Shown: piece after piece, positions 18,196-27,127 of the stretch
Numbering within the stretch: position 1 is the stretch's first letter
Layout of the letters: each line of letters opens with the position of its first letter
Source: Desulfoluna sp.
GTDB taxonomy: Bacteria > Desulfobacterota > Desulfobacteria > Desulfobacterales > Desulfolunaceae
Length of the DNA: 64,000 bases
Direction: 5' to 3'
NCBI RefSeq assembly: GCF_030145185.1
Contig: NZ_JAQYWB010000017.1
Span: 24,063-88,062 of the forward strand
Translations under genes and position numbers: made by a program
Notes under the pieces: model-generated
Seen by the model: the letters and a program-made list of their open reading frames with translations, nothing else
Told to the model about the DNA's origin: nothing
Databases searched by the model: none

Positions 18196-18224
18196 CATAT
18201 ACGTTGAACGAAGGACCTTTTCAA
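18196..18224 (-). promoter_or_regulatory. Sigma-70-type promoter of the SRP RNA gene
   Basis: TTGAAA and TATATG are separated by 17 nt on the minus strand, and the -10 box ends about 20 nt before the mapped 5' pairing arm of the RNA. Both boxes match the consensus well. Confidence 0.65.
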
Positions 18225-18530
18225 CCCCCTTTTTATTCAAAAGTGAGGTCCAAGGGAATCAATGGAGGCAAAGGCAACCTTTAACACCCCGCATCCATTG
18301 TTTTATATCCCCTTTATATCCAATCTTGTATACCCACCGCGCACGGCCAGCATCGACCTGCCTCCCCCATCCCCGGTTGACACCGGCCGGGGGGTATTCT
18401 ACCCTCATTCATGTGGATGACAAAAGCAAACGGCACCCCATCCCCTGTCATCCACACGCTCCGCGACGGCACCCGAAACTCTGGTCTGCACCCGGCAGCC
18501 CCTAACCAAAGAACAGGCAACGCCCTTTTC

Positions 18531-19997
18531 ATGACCCGACACCCACAGACAACCCTGGTCCACAAAGTCCACGCCACCCTGAGAGATCACGCCATGTGCG
18601 CCCCAGGTGACCATCTCCTGGTGGCCCTTTCGGGGGGCGCCGACTCCATGGCCCTATTGCACAGCCTCCATGAGCTGGCCCCCAGGCTGGGCCTCACCCT
18701 CTCCGTGGCCCACCTGAATCACAGCATCCGGGGCGAGGCCGCAGACCGGGACCAGCTCTTTTCAAGCCAGGCCGCCCGGGCTCTGTCGCTTCCGTATTAT
18801 ACCGACACCGTCAACGTCCCTGCCCTGGCCCATAACACCCAAATCGGCCTGGAGGAGGCTGCCAGGCAAGCCCGGCATGCCTTTCTCCATGAAGTGGCCT
18901 CCTCCTGCGGAGCCCGGCGCATTGCCGTGGGCCACCACAAAGGGGACATGGCCGAACAACTGCTGCTCAACCTGCTGCGCGGTTCCGGCCTCAAGGGCCT
19001 TGGAGCCATGGAACCGGTGACGGCCAGCGGCATCATCCGCCCCCTGATCACTCTTTCCCGGGAAGAGATCACCGCCTGGCTCACCGCCCGCGACCTCACC
19101 CATGTCACCGACCAGACCAACAGCGACACAACCTACACCCGAAACCGGGTCCGTCACCGGCTGATTCCCTTCATGGAAAGCGCCTTCAACCCTTCCACCG
19201 TCGACACCCTGGCACGAACCGCCGCCCTTTTAAGAGATGACGAGGCCTGGCTCCAGGAGATGACCGAAACGCTCTACACCGACTGCCTCCTCTGCCACGA
19301 GGCACCGCACCTTGAGCTCTCAGCCCCAAAACTCCTCACACTCCATCCCGCCGCTCGAAACCGGGTATTGAGACATTCTGTGGCCACGCTTTGCGGGTCC
19401 ACCCGGACCCTCACCACGGCCCACATAGAAAATCTTTCGCTCCTCCTGAAGCAGGGCCGCGCCGGCCGCTCTATCGACCTCACCCGCGGACTTCGCGGTG
19501 TCCTGACCCGGGGAAGCCTTCACCTCCAGCTTGAAACAGAAAACCTGCGAAAGCGACGCCCCGCCCTTCTTGCGGAAACGCCTCCCTTCGCCTACACCAT
19601 AGACCGCCCCACCCCAACACGCCCTCTCAACCTGACCATCACCGAGACCGGGGATCAGCTGCTGTTTCGCTGTACCCGTACCCCGGCCGCCCTCTCATTA
19701 AGCCGGGACGTCCAACGTGTCTTCCTCGCACCCGAAGCCGCGGCCTTTCCTATAACTGTACGCAATACCCGCCCCGGAGATCGCTTTCGGCCCGAGGGAG
19801 GCCAGGGCAGTCGCAAGATCGGTCGCTTTTTGGCCGATTGCCAGGTAGAAGGCCCCATGCGGTCACAAATTCCTCTGGTGGTATCCAAAGAGGACATCCT
19901 GTGGGTCGCGGGATACAGACTGGATGCGGCTGCAACCGCTCCACCACCGGGGTACCCCGCCCTTGAAATCGTACTTCAAAAATATAAAAAAGGATAA
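18531..19997 (+). CDS. tilS: tRNA(Ile)-lysidine synthetase
   Basis: TilS attaches lysine to C34 of the CAU-anticodon isoleucine tRNA, changing its specificity from Met to Ile. The PP-loop ATP motif LVALSGGADSMALLHSL lies near residue 25 from ATG 18531, which is the usual distance; the frame itself extends back to 18411 without homology. The 488-residue protein also shows HLNHSIRGEAADRD, VGHHKGDMAEQLLLNLLRGSGLKGLGAM, NRVRHRLIP, and the C-terminal TilS domain with RPGDRFRPEGGQGSRKIGRFL. A clear ribosome site is missing, so the start is uncertain. It precedes ftsH, a common bacterial neighbour. Confidence 0.95.
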   Translation: MTRHPQTTLVHKVHATLRDHAMCAPGDHLLVALSGGADSMALLHSLHELAPRLGLTLSVAHLNHSIRGEAADRDQLFSSQAARALSLPYYTDTVNVPALAHNTQIGLEEAARQARHAFLHEVASSCGARRIAVGHHKGDMAEQLLLNLLRGSGLKGLGAMEPVTASGIIRPLITLSREEITAWLTARDLTHVTDQTNSDTTYTRNRVRHRLIPFMESAFNPSTVDTLARTAALLRDDEAWLQEMTETLYTDCLLCHEAPHLELSAPKLLTLHPAARNRVLRHSVATLCGSTRTLTTAHIENLSLLLKQGRAGRSIDLTRGLRGVLTRGSLHLQLETENLRKRRPALLAETPPFAYTIDRPTPTRPLNLTITETGDQLLFRCTRTPAALSLSRDVQRVFLAPEAAAFPITVRNTRPGDRFRPEGGQGSRKIGRFLADCQVEGPMRSQIPLVVSKEDILWVAGYRLDAAATAPPPGYPALEIVLQKYKKG

Positions 19998-20024
19998 ATC
20001 CCCCCCCATACGCTGGATTATGCC

Positions 20025-20052
20025 TTGCCTAAATTGCAATGATGATTAATAT
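20025..20052 (+). promoter_or_regulatory. Candidate sigma-70 promoter of ftsH
   Basis: TTGCCT and TAATAT are separated by 16 nt, 65 nt upstream of the ftsH TTG start, in the 119-bp tilS-ftsH gap. Confidence 0.35.
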
Positions 20053-20116
20053 GATGGTAACCCTGCGCTGAATTCAGGGATGAACCGATGACGAAAGATC
20101 ATGGAGGACCCATTTC

Positions 20117-22012
20117 TTGAACCCATTTTATAAAAATCTCTCTCTCTGGCTGGTAATCATTCTGATGATGATCATGTTGTACAACATCTTCAATCAGAAT
20201 CAGCCCGGAGGCCAGACCGTCCCGTACTCTGAATTTATTGCCCAGGTCGAGGGCGGGAACGTGACCCGAGTCACCATTCAAAATCAAGACCTTTTGGTCA
20301 CAGCGAGCAACAACACCTCCTACAAGGTGTTTGCTCCCGACGACCTCCAGCTCATCCCCACCCTGCGGGACAAGGGCGTCATGATTGAAGCCAAACCACC
20401 GGCGGAAGCACACTGGCTGGTCTCGATTGTCGCCTCCTGGCTGCCCATGATCATTCTCATCGGAATCTGGATCTTCTTTATGAAGCAGATGCAGGGCGGA
20501 GCCGGCGGCAAAGCCATGAGCTTCGGCAAAAGCAAAGCCCGCCTCCTCTCCGAAGACCGTGAGCGGATCACCTTCCGTGACGTGGCCGGCATTGAAGAAG
20601 CCAAAGAGGAACTGACCGAGGTGGTTGATTTCCTCCGCAACCCCAAAAAATTCACCCGACTCGGGGGTCGAATCCCCAAGGGTGTTCTCCTTGTGGGCCC
20701 TCCGGGTACCGGTAAAACCCTTCTGGCCCGTTCCGTGGCCGGAGAAGCAGAGGTCCCCTTCTTCACCATCAGCGGCTCTGACTTTGTGGAGATGTTCGTA
20801 GGTGTCGGGGCCTCCAGGGTTCGAGATCTCTTCGCCCAGGCCAAAAAAAATGCGCCCTGCATCATCTTTATCGATGAGATCGACGCCGTGGGCCGCCAGC
20901 GCGGTGCCGGCCTCGGCGGGGGACACGACGAGCGGGAACAGACCTTAAACCAGCTCCTCGTGGAGATGGACGGCTTTGAAAGCAACGAAGGGGTCATCCT
21001 CATCTCCGCCACCAACCGCCCCGACGTCCTTGACCCGGCCCTTCTGAGGCCGGGCCGTTTTGACCGCCAGGTGGTCGTGGATCTGCCCGACATCAACGGT
21101 CGAAAACAGATTCTCGAAGTCCATATGCGAAAAACCCCTCTGGATGACGATGTCCATGCCCTGAACCTGGCCAAAGGGACCCCCGGCTTTTCCGGTGCGG
21201 ACCTTGAAAACATGGTCAACGAAGCGGCCCTGCTGGCCGCCAAACGCGATCAGGAGAAACTGCGTATGGTGGACTTTGAAGACGCCAAAGACAAGGTGTA
21301 CATGGGCCTTGAACGCAAATCCAAGGTGATCAGGGAAGAGGACCGAAAAACCACGGCCTACCACGAAGCGGGCCATGCCCTGGTGGCGCGGCTCCTCCCC
21401 GGTACCGACGCGGTAAACAAGGTCACCATCATCCCCAGAGGCCGAGCCGCCGGGGTGACCTGGTTCCTCCCGGAAGAGCGGGACTTCAAATACAAAGACC
21501 AGCTCGTCAGCGAACTCTCTGTGGCCTACGGTGGGCGTGTGGCGGAAGAGCTCATCTTCAACCGCATCAGCACCGGTGCCTCCAACGACATCAAACAGGC
21601 CACCGGCCTGGCCAACAAAATGGTCCGCGACTGGGGCATGAGTGATATGGGACCCCTCTCTTATTCAAACACGGAGGATCACGTCTTCCTCGGTCGAGAG
21701 ATTGCCCAGCACAAAGACTACTCCGAGCATACCGCCCGGCGCATAGATGAAGAGGTCACAAATTTCATCACCTCCAGCTATGCCAAGGCCAAAGAGGTTC
21801 TGACTGAAAATCTCGATGTGCTCCACGCCCTCTCCGAACTGCTCCTGGACAAAGAGACCATCATGGGCAAAGAGCTCGATGATCTCATCTACACCATGCG
21901 TCCCGGAATCGTTCTCCTCTCCAACCGCCTCGACACCGGCGACGAGTCCGAGACCCCCGAAGAGGTGATCCTGGAGTCTGACACCAAAGACGAACCTGAA
22001 GAGACGGTTTAG
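20117..22012 (+). CDS. ftsH: ATP-dependent zinc metalloprotease FtsH
   Basis: FtsH is a membrane-anchored AAA+ protease that degrades misfolded membrane proteins and regulatory substrates. The protein has 631 residues from TTG 20117, nine bases after GGAGG. Two membrane helices (about residues 8-28 and 105-125) flank a periplasmic domain. The AAA domain has Walker A GPPGTGKT (about 194), the pore loop [17 protein letters not shown] and the SRH region [19 protein letters not shown]. The zinc site HEAGH is at about residue 416. The C-terminal tail is acidic. It is followed by folP, as in many bacteria. Confidence 0.98.
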   Translation: MNPFYKNLSLWLVIILMMIMLYNIFNQNQPGGQTVPYSEFIAQVEGGNVTRVTIQNQDLLVTASNNTSYKVFAPDDLQLIPTLRDKGVMIEAKPPAEAHWLVSIVASWLPMIILIGIWIFFMKQMQGGAGGKAMSFGKSKARLLSEDRERITFRDVAGIEEAKEELTEVVDFLRNPKKFTRLGGRIPKGVLLVGPPGTGKTLLARSVAGEAEVPFFTISGSDFVEMFVGVGASRVRDLFAQAKKNAPCIIFIDEIDAVGRQRGAGLGGGHDEREQTLNQLLVEMDGFESNEGVILISATNRPDVLDPALLRPGRFDRQVVVDLPDINGRKQILEVHMRKTPLDDDVHALNLAKGTPGFSGADLENMVNEAALLAAKRDQEKLRMVDFEDAKDKVYMGLERKSKVIREEDRKTTAYHEAGHALVARLLPGTDAVNKVTIIPRGRAAGVTWFLPEERDFKYKDQLVSELSVAYGGRVAEELIFNRISTGASNDIKQATGLANKMVRDWGMSDMGPLSYSNTEDHVFLGREIAQHKDYSEHTARRIDEEVTNFITSSYAKAKEVLTENLDVLHALSELLLDKETIMGKELDDLIYTMRPGIVLLSNRLDTGDESETPEEVILESDTKDEPEETV

Positions 22013-22029
22013 TTCGATGCTTATTCCAC

Positions 22030-22056
22030 GTCACGGGGCGCCTTTCGCCCCGTGAC
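22030..22056 (+). terminator. Strong hairpin between ftsH and folP
   Basis: Perfect 11-bp stem GTCACGGGGCG/CGCCCCGTGAC with a 5-nt loop, 18 bp after the ftsH stop. No T-run follows, so it may stabilise the ftsH transcript end or attenuate rather than fully terminate before folP. Confidence 0.5.
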
Positions 22057-22106
22057 ACCCCCTGCCCTGTACTTCCCCCCCCACGGGGCGAAAGGACCCT
22101 CCGCGT

Positions 22107-22967
22107 ATGACTTCCTTCGACATCTCCTGGAAAAATCACCACCTCACCCTCGGCCACCGTACCTGTATCATGGGTATCCTGAACGTCACCCCGGACTCCT
22201 TTTCTGACGGCGGAAAATTCTTTAACGCACAGCACGCCATCAACCGAGCCCGCCAAATGGTGGAAGAGGGGGCCGACATCATCGACATCGGGGGGGAGTC
22301 CTCACGCCCCAATGCCAAATCGGTCAGCGTTGAAGAAGAGATCAGGCGCGTGGTGCCCGTGGTCAAAGAGCTCGTGAAACACATCAACGTGCCCATCAGC
22401 GTGGACACCGTCAAATCCGAGGTGGCAAGACTCGCCCTTGAAGCCGGTGCGGCCATCATCAACGACATCACAGCCCTGACCGGAGACCCGGAGATGGCCA
22501 AAGTCGTCGCCGATTTCGATGTGCCCGTGGTTCTCATGCACATGAAGGGCGCTCCCAGCACCATGCAGGCCAACCCTTCTTACGAAGACCCCGTCGGGGA
22601 GGTCACCGCCTACCTGATCGAATCCATCAAGAACGCTGAGGCCGCAGGCATTGCCCGGGAAAAAATCATCGTGGATCCAGGCATCGGTTTCGGTAAAACC
22701 GTCGGTCACAATTACACCCTGATGAAACACCTGAAGAATCTGGAAGGGCTTGGGGTCCCCATTCTCATGGGAACCTCACGAAAATCCTTCATTCGCAAAA
22801 TCCTTGAGGAGGGAGGTCACGCGGCCACCCTGGAGGAGCTTGAGCTCGGCACACAGGCCACGGTCTCCGCGTCCATCCTGGGTGGCGCCCACATTGTCCG
22901 TGTCCATGACGTCAAATCGACGGCCACCACCGTCCGCATCATGGACGCCATCGTAACGGCTCGATAG
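22107..22967 (+). CDS. folP: Dihydropteroate synthase
   Basis: FolP condenses p-aminobenzoate with dihydropterin pyrophosphate in folate synthesis and is the sulfonamide target. The 286-residue protein is a TIM barrel with both family signatures: IMGILNVTPDSFSDGGKFF near residue 24 and ADIIDIGGESSRPNA near residue 55. It also has PISVDTVKSEVA, INDITALTGDPEMA, VLMHMKGAPSTMQ, DPGIGFGKTVGHN and GTSRKSFI. It lies 95 bp after ftsH. In many bacteria folP is followed by cdaA and ybbR; here the ybbR-like gene follows directly. Confidence 0.97.
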   Translation: MTSFDISWKNHHLTLGHRTCIMGILNVTPDSFSDGGKFFNAQHAINRARQMVEEGADIIDIGGESSRPNAKSVSVEEEIRRVVPVVKELVKHINVPISVDTVKSEVARLALEAGAAIINDITALTGDPEMAKVVADFDVPVVLMHMKGAPSTMQANPSYEDPVGEVTAYLIESIKNAEAAGIAREKIIVDPGIGFGKTVGHNYTLMKHLKNLEGLGVPILMGTSRKSFIRKILEEGGHAATLEELELGTQATVSASILGGAHIVRVHDVKSTATTVRIMDAIVTAR

Positions 22968-23041
22968 CCCCACAGCGGGTCCGTCCTCTCTTTATGGCAG
23001 CCCCGCTTCATCTCGAGACCATCGCACGCACCCGCTGATCC

Positions 23042-23986
23042 ATGGAGTCAATGGTGACACCTGAGGAAAAAAATGAACGGAGATATCTGCCCCGGCTCGT
23101 CCTGGGGGGCCTTGCCCTTCTTGCCCTGGTTTTCCTTGGGACCCTCGTCCTGCCACAGCTCCGGAGAATCGAACAGACTCTGGTCTCCCCCATTGAGGTG
23201 ACCGGGGTCCCCGAAGGCTATGTGGTGGTCAGGCAATCCAAAACCCAGGCCAAAATACGCCTCACCGGTTCTCCCGCCGACCTCAACCGTTCCGACCTGT
23301 TCAGGCTCCAGGTGAATCTGCCCGAACACCCCGACATGGATGGAGCCTACCCACTCGTCGCAAGCCTTTCGAGCCCCTCTGCCATTCAAATCCTCGAGAT
23401 CACCCCACCCAACATTGAGATCCACCTTGCGAAGATGGCCAGGCGAAATGTCCCGGTCCGGGTCCGGCTGGAAGGAGAGCCCGCCCCTGGATTCCGCCTG
23501 GGAGCCATCACGGTGGTTCCCGCTTTGACCCTAGTCTCCGGCCCCTTAGAGACCGTTCAAAAAATAAAGGTCATCGAGACCACGCCCCTGTCGGTCACCG
23601 GGGCCACCGCGCCAATCAAACGGGTGGTCTCCGCTGAAAAACCCAACCAAACCTCTCTCACCTATGCCCCAGAGCTGTTTACCGTGCTCATTCAGGTGGA
23701 AGAGATCCCCACCACCCTCCGCCTCAAAGGGGTCCCCGTAACCCCCGGCCTCAACGAACCACGAGAGGTGTCTGTCATCCCCGAGACGGTAGACATTGAT
23801 GTTACGGGTCCTTCCCGACTGGTCGAGGCCCTGCGAACGGGCCAGGGCGTCACCGCCGTCATCGACACCCAGAGCCTTAAAACCGGCATTTTTGTCCGCC
23901 GGGCCGCCATCACCCTCCCCGAAGGGGTGAACCTCATCGGAGCCACCCCCGAACTCTTCACCGTGACCATTCCCCCAAGCTCCTGA
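23042..23986 (+). CDS. YbbR/CdaR-domain membrane-anchored protein
   Basis: The protein has 314 residues. One N-terminal membrane helix (about 18-38) is followed by an extracytoplasmic part built of about three YbbR-type beta repeats. Each repeat contains a motif such as EVTGVPEGYVV, VRLEGEPAPGFRLGAITVVP or LKGVPVTPGLNEPREVSVIP, then a V-x-GP element. YbbR (CdaR) normally regulates the diadenylate cyclase CdaA encoded just upstream, but the gap to folP is only 74 bp and holds no cdaA. The start (23042, or 23051 after GGAG) is uncertain. Its role without CdaA is unknown. Confidence 0.85.
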   Translation: MESMVTPEEKNERRYLPRLVLGGLALLALVFLGTLVLPQLRRIEQTLVSPIEVTGVPEGYVVVRQSKTQAKIRLTGSPADLNRSDLFRLQVNLPEHPDMDGAYPLVASLSSPSAIQILEITPPNIEIHLAKMARRNVPVRVRLEGEPAPGFRLGAITVVPALTLVSGPLETVQKIKVIETTPLSVTGATAPIKRVVSAEKPNQTSLTYAPELFTVLIQVEEIPTTLRLKGVPVTPGLNEPREVSVIPETVDIDVTGPSRLVEALRTGQGVTAVIDTQSLKTGIFVRRAAITLPEGVNLIGATPELFTVTIPPSS

Positions 23987-24159
23987 CCTTCCTCTTCTCC
24001 CGGCTCAGAACTGTTGCCCAGCCCTGTAAAATGAAGTAGGATGGCCGGGTTTTATAAACCCGGCAGGCAGGCCTCTTCACCTTCAATGACATGAAGCAGG
24101 TGGGGGAACAACCGGCAGCATGCCCCAAGGGGCCATCAGGCCACACAGATGAGGAGATT

Positions 24160-24927
24160 ATGGTACTGGTTATCGATGTGGGAAACACCAACACGGTGAT
24201 GGGACTTTTCAAGGGAAAAAAACTGATCCATGACTGGCGGATCCGGTCCCAGAAAAATATGACGGAAGATGAATTCAACCTGCTGGTGAATGGTCTCTTC
24301 AAAGAACGGGAGATCGACCCAAAAAGCATCAAAAAAACAGTCATCTCCAGCGTCGTCCCTCGCGTAAAAAACATCCTGCAGACCTTCTGCACCAAGTACC
24401 TTGGCCATGCCCCCATCTGGGTGGACGCTGAAACCACCAAAGACCTGATGCCGGTGCTCTATCGCAACCCGGCCGAGGTGGGTGCCGACCGCATCGTCAA
24501 CGCCATCGCCGCCTATGAAAAATATGGCTGCGCCATCATCGCCATCGACTTCGGCACGGCCACGACCTTTGATATCATCTCGGCAAAGGGAGAATATCTG
24601 GGCGGGGCCATCGCCCCTGGCGTGATGATCGCCTCTGAAGCCCTTTTCGCCAACGCCTCCAAACTCCCCCGCGTAGAGATCTGCTCTCCACCGGAACGGG
24701 TCATCGGCCTCGACACCGCCGAAAGCATGAAATCCGGCATTATTTTCGGGTACGCAGGGCTCGTGGACGGCATGGTTGCCCGCATCAAGTCCGAGATGGG
24801 ATGCAAACCCAAAGTCATCGCCACCGGCGGACTCGCCACCCTGATCAGCCACGTCTCCTCTACCATCGAGTCCGTGGAACCCGAGCTGACACTGGAAGGC
24901 CTTCAGATCATCAGCGAAAGGCTCTGA
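24160..24927 (+). CDS. coaX: Type III pantothenate kinase
   Basis: CoaX phosphorylates pantothenate in the first step of coenzyme A synthesis. The start ATG 24160 directly follows GAGGAG; the frame runs back to 24091 but the family begins with VLVIDVGNTNTVMGLF. The 255-residue protein carries the ASKHA-type phosphate motifs DVGNTNT, SSVVPRV, the substrate region AEVGADRIVNA, and AIDFGTATTFDII. Type III enzymes are not inhibited by CoA and need a monovalent cation. A terminator follows. Confidence 0.96.
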   Translation: MVLVIDVGNTNTVMGLFKGKKLIHDWRIRSQKNMTEDEFNLLVNGLFKEREIDPKSIKKTVISSVVPRVKNILQTFCTKYLGHAPIWVDAETTKDLMPVLYRNPAEVGADRIVNAIAAYEKYGCAIIAIDFGTATTFDIISAKGEYLGGAIAPGVMIASEALFANASKLPRVEICSPPERVIGLDTAESMKSGIIFGYAGLVDGMVARIKSEMGCKPKVIATGGLATLISHVSSTIESVEPELTLEGLQIISERL

Positions 24928-24936
24928 GGCGCATAA

Positions 24937-24975
24937 AAAAGGCCTCTGGCAATCCCGCCGGGGGCTTCCCTTTTA
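24937..24975 (+). terminator. Terminator of coaX
   Basis: AAGGCCTCTGGC and GCCGGGGGCTT form an imperfect GC-rich stem, followed by CCCTTTT, 10 bp after the coaX stop. Confidence 0.6.
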
Positions 24976-25005
24976 AAGGATTTCACAACCACAGCCCCTC
25001 CAGAC

Positions 25006-25048
25006 AAAAAAAAGCCGCCCCTAAAGATTTCTCTTTAAGGAGCGGCTT
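25006..25048 (-). terminator. Rho-independent terminator of the pilT-pilU operon
   Basis: On the minus strand an AAGCCGC...GCGGCTT stem extended by TAAAGA/TCTTTA is followed by eight T. It lies about 40 bp after the stop of the last small gene of the minus-strand operon. Confidence 0.8.
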
Positions 25049-25087
25049 CTGCTTCTCTACGTTTCACCGAGGAGACCCGACAGGGCC

Positions 25088-25255
25088 TCAATCCATCCCC
25101 ATCGCCTTCTCCAACTCAGCAATCTCTTTTTCGATCACCGTCTTTTCTTCAGAGGTAAGGCTCCCCTGTGCCAGATGCTTCCTCAGGCCCAAAAGCACCA
25201 TCTCTTCACGATAATCACCACAGGTATAAGGCGTTCCCGGTTTTCGTGTTGCCAT
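25088..25255 (-). CDS. Conserved-looking 55-residue small protein
   Basis: The product begins MATRKPGTPYTCGDYREEMV and ends KAMGMD, with a central amphipathic helical stretch (LGLRKHLAQGSLTSEEKTVIEKEI). It is predicted to be soluble and helical, with one Cys near the N-terminus. The evidence is positional: ATG 25255 lies 4 bp after the stop of the zinc-ribbon/receiver-like gene, a GAGG site precedes it, and a terminator follows the stop by 40 bp. Function not recognised; a small partner of the upstream protein or of PilT is possible. Confidence 0.75.
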   Translation of the reverse strand: MATRKPGTPYTCGDYREEMVLLGLRKHLAQGSLTSEEKTVIEKEIAELEKAMGMD

Positions 25256-25259
25256 ATCC

Positions 25260-25928
25260 CTACCTCACGTACTCATTGTAAATCCTGTAAAAAAGAACAT
25301 TTTCACGCGTCCCTCTTTGAAGAATCGTGTCAATTTTATCAATATCCTTGTTGTTAACGACAATATTCACGCTCTTATGAAAGGCCACCATCTCGTCTCG
25401 GGTCCGATGCGTCTCCGACATCAAAAATACCGTCATTTTTCTTCGGATCACCATGGGCTGACGGTTCAGGTAAATCAACACCCCATTGACCTCTGGATTT
25501 TTGGTATCAAACATCATGTCAAGGACCACCACATCGTAGCTGTGGTACCTCATATTTTTCAAGGCGTCCCGTGTGTCCTTTACCTGGGTCACGCTGTACT
25601 CCAACAAATCCAGAGCGATGCGTACCTTCTCGCGCCTTCCGGCATCTGTCACGCAGATGATGGCCGTGAGGCCCTCCTCCTCGATAAAATCAAAGGGACG
25701 CTCATCGTCGTTGTAATTGTCGGTCTCTTTTTCATCAAAACTGATGGAGGGTTTCCGGTCGTCGTCTTCTTCAAAGCCCATGCTGGTACTAATCGAAGCC
25801 CCACCGCGAGGCCCCACCGAGAGCTTATTCCCACAGCGGGGACAGCTGAGGGACAAGGTGCAATCTTCCGGCACTTTCTCATCGGGAAAGTTAAATTTTC
25901 CGCTGCAGTTTTCACACGTGATGTTCAT
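25260..25928 (-). CDS. Zinc-ribbon protein with receiver-like domain
   Basis: The protein has 222 residues. Residues 1-38 are a zinc ribbon of the MJ0042 type (CENC...CPRC spacing). An acidic linker (about 50-85) follows. The C-terminal 130 residues resemble a response-regulator receiver: hydrophobic strand AIICVTDAG, a central Asp in YDVVVLDMMFD, and a later strand MTVFLMSE. The usual N-terminal acidic pair and the conserved Lys are not evident, so it may be a pseudo-receiver. It lies 20 bp after pilU, suggesting a role in twitching motility or surface sensing. The exact function is unknown. Confidence 0.8.
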   Translation of the reverse strand: MNITCENCSGKFNFPDEKVPEDCTLSLSCPRCGNKLSVGPRGGASISTSMGFEEDDDRKPSISFDEKETDNYNDDERPFDFIEEEGLTAIICVTDAGRREKVRIALDLLEYSVTQVKDTRDALKNMRYHSYDVVVLDMMFDTKNPEVNGVLIYLNRQPMVIRRKMTVFLMSETHRTRDEMVAFHKSVNIVVNNKDIDKIDTILQRGTRENVLFYRIYNEYVR

Positions 25929-25947
25929 AATCGCCTCCCGAAACGCC

Positions 25948-27117
25948 TCACTTCATTTTATCTTTGTACCCATGATCAATCTCAAGGGAGTCGATGTCAG
26001 TGGTTTTCTCACCCCGGGCGCTCTTCACGGAGTCAATGCCCCGTCCCACCACCGCCTTATGGCTGGAGAAAACCATGGCCGTTTCCTGGGTAATGAGCCC
26101 CTGTTCATAAAGTTGGACGATATAATTGTCGAAGGTGGACATCCCAAAATGCTTGCCCTGCTCCATGACGTCATCGTAGGTCTTCCCATCGGACTCTCCG
26201 TGGAGGATCATATCCTTGACGCGAAGACTGGTCCCTAACATCTCAAAGGCCGCCACACGTCCCCCGCCCACCTTGGGCAGCAAACGCTGGCAGATAATCC
26301 ATCGCACAGAATCGGCAAGGCGAAGGCGCAGCTGCCTCTCTTCATCCGATTCAAACATCCCTAGGATACGGTTGATGGTCGCTCCGGCGCTGTTGGTGTG
26401 CAGGGTGGTGAGAACAAGGTGCCCCGTTTCCGCAGCCCTTAGCCCGATCTCCACCGTCTCTTTGTCTCGCATCTCCCCGACGAGGACCACCTTGGGGGCC
26501 TGGCGCAACGCAGCGCGAAGACCGCTGGCAAAGTTCTCGAAGTCGCTGCCCAGCTCCCTCTGGTTGAAGGTGGCCATTTTATGGGCGTGCTGATATTCGA
26601 TGGGGTCTTCGAGGGTGATGACGTGGACGGGACGCGTGGCGTTGATCTCTGAAAGAACCGCAGCCAGAGAGGTCGTTTTACCGGTCCCGGTGGCGCCTGT
26701 AACAAAGACGATGCCGTTTAACAGCTTGGGAACCTCGTAGAAGGCCTTGGGAAGATTCAGCTCTTTGATAGACGGAACCGTTGTTTCCAAACGCCTTAAA
26801 ACAATCGAATAGTTGCCGGACTGAGAAAAAATATTAATTCTGAAACGAGCCTTGCCCGGAAGGCTGTAAGAGAGGTCACAGGAACCGGTTCGAATAAGCG
26901 CCTCGCTCAGACGACGATCCTGGCCAATGAGATTCATGGCGATCTGTTCCGTCTGAAAAGGGGTAAGCTCCTTGATATCGGGCTCCACATCCACCTTGAG
27001 CAACTTGCCCGAACTCTCCACCTGGAGGGGGCGCCCCACGGTCAGATTGAGATCCGACACGTTGTTGTGAGAATCAAGCATCCGTGAGAGGAAGTAATCC
27101 AACTCCTGTTTTCTCAT
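25948..27117 (-). CDS. PilT-family twitching ATPase, PilU-like paralogue
   Basis: The hexameric AAA+ retraction ATPase family acts at the inner-membrane base of type IV pili. The 389-residue protein has the N-terminal PAS-like domain (SDLNLTVGRPLQVE), Walker A GATGTGKTTS (about residue 140), Asp box ITLEDPIEYQH, Walker B VVLVGEMRDKETVEIGLRAAETGHLVLTTLHTNSA and His box. It is 11 bp downstream of the second pilT-like gene. The longer C-terminal tail (about 30 residues rich in charged residues) is typical of PilU paralogues, but the assignment between PilT2 and PilU is tentative. Confidence 0.9.
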   Translation of the reverse strand: MRKQELDYFLSRMLDSHNNVSDLNLTVGRPLQVESSGKLLKVDVEPDIKELTPFQTEQIAMNLIGQDRRLSEALIRTGSCDLSYSLPGKARFRINIFSQSGNYSIVLRRLETTVPSIKELNLPKAFYEVPKLLNGIVFVTGATGTGKTTSLAAVLSEINATRPVHVITLEDPIEYQHAHKMATFNQRELGSDFENFASGLRAALRQAPKVVLVGEMRDKETVEIGLRAAETGHLVLTTLHTNSAGATINRILGMFESDEERQLRLRLADSVRWIICQRLLPKVGGGRVAAFEMLGTSLRVKDMILHGESDGKTYDDVMEQGKHFGMSTFDNYIVQLYEQGLITQETAMVFSSHKAVVGRGIDSVKSARGEKTTDIDSLEIDHGYKDKMK

Positions 27118-27127
27118 ATTCTACCCT

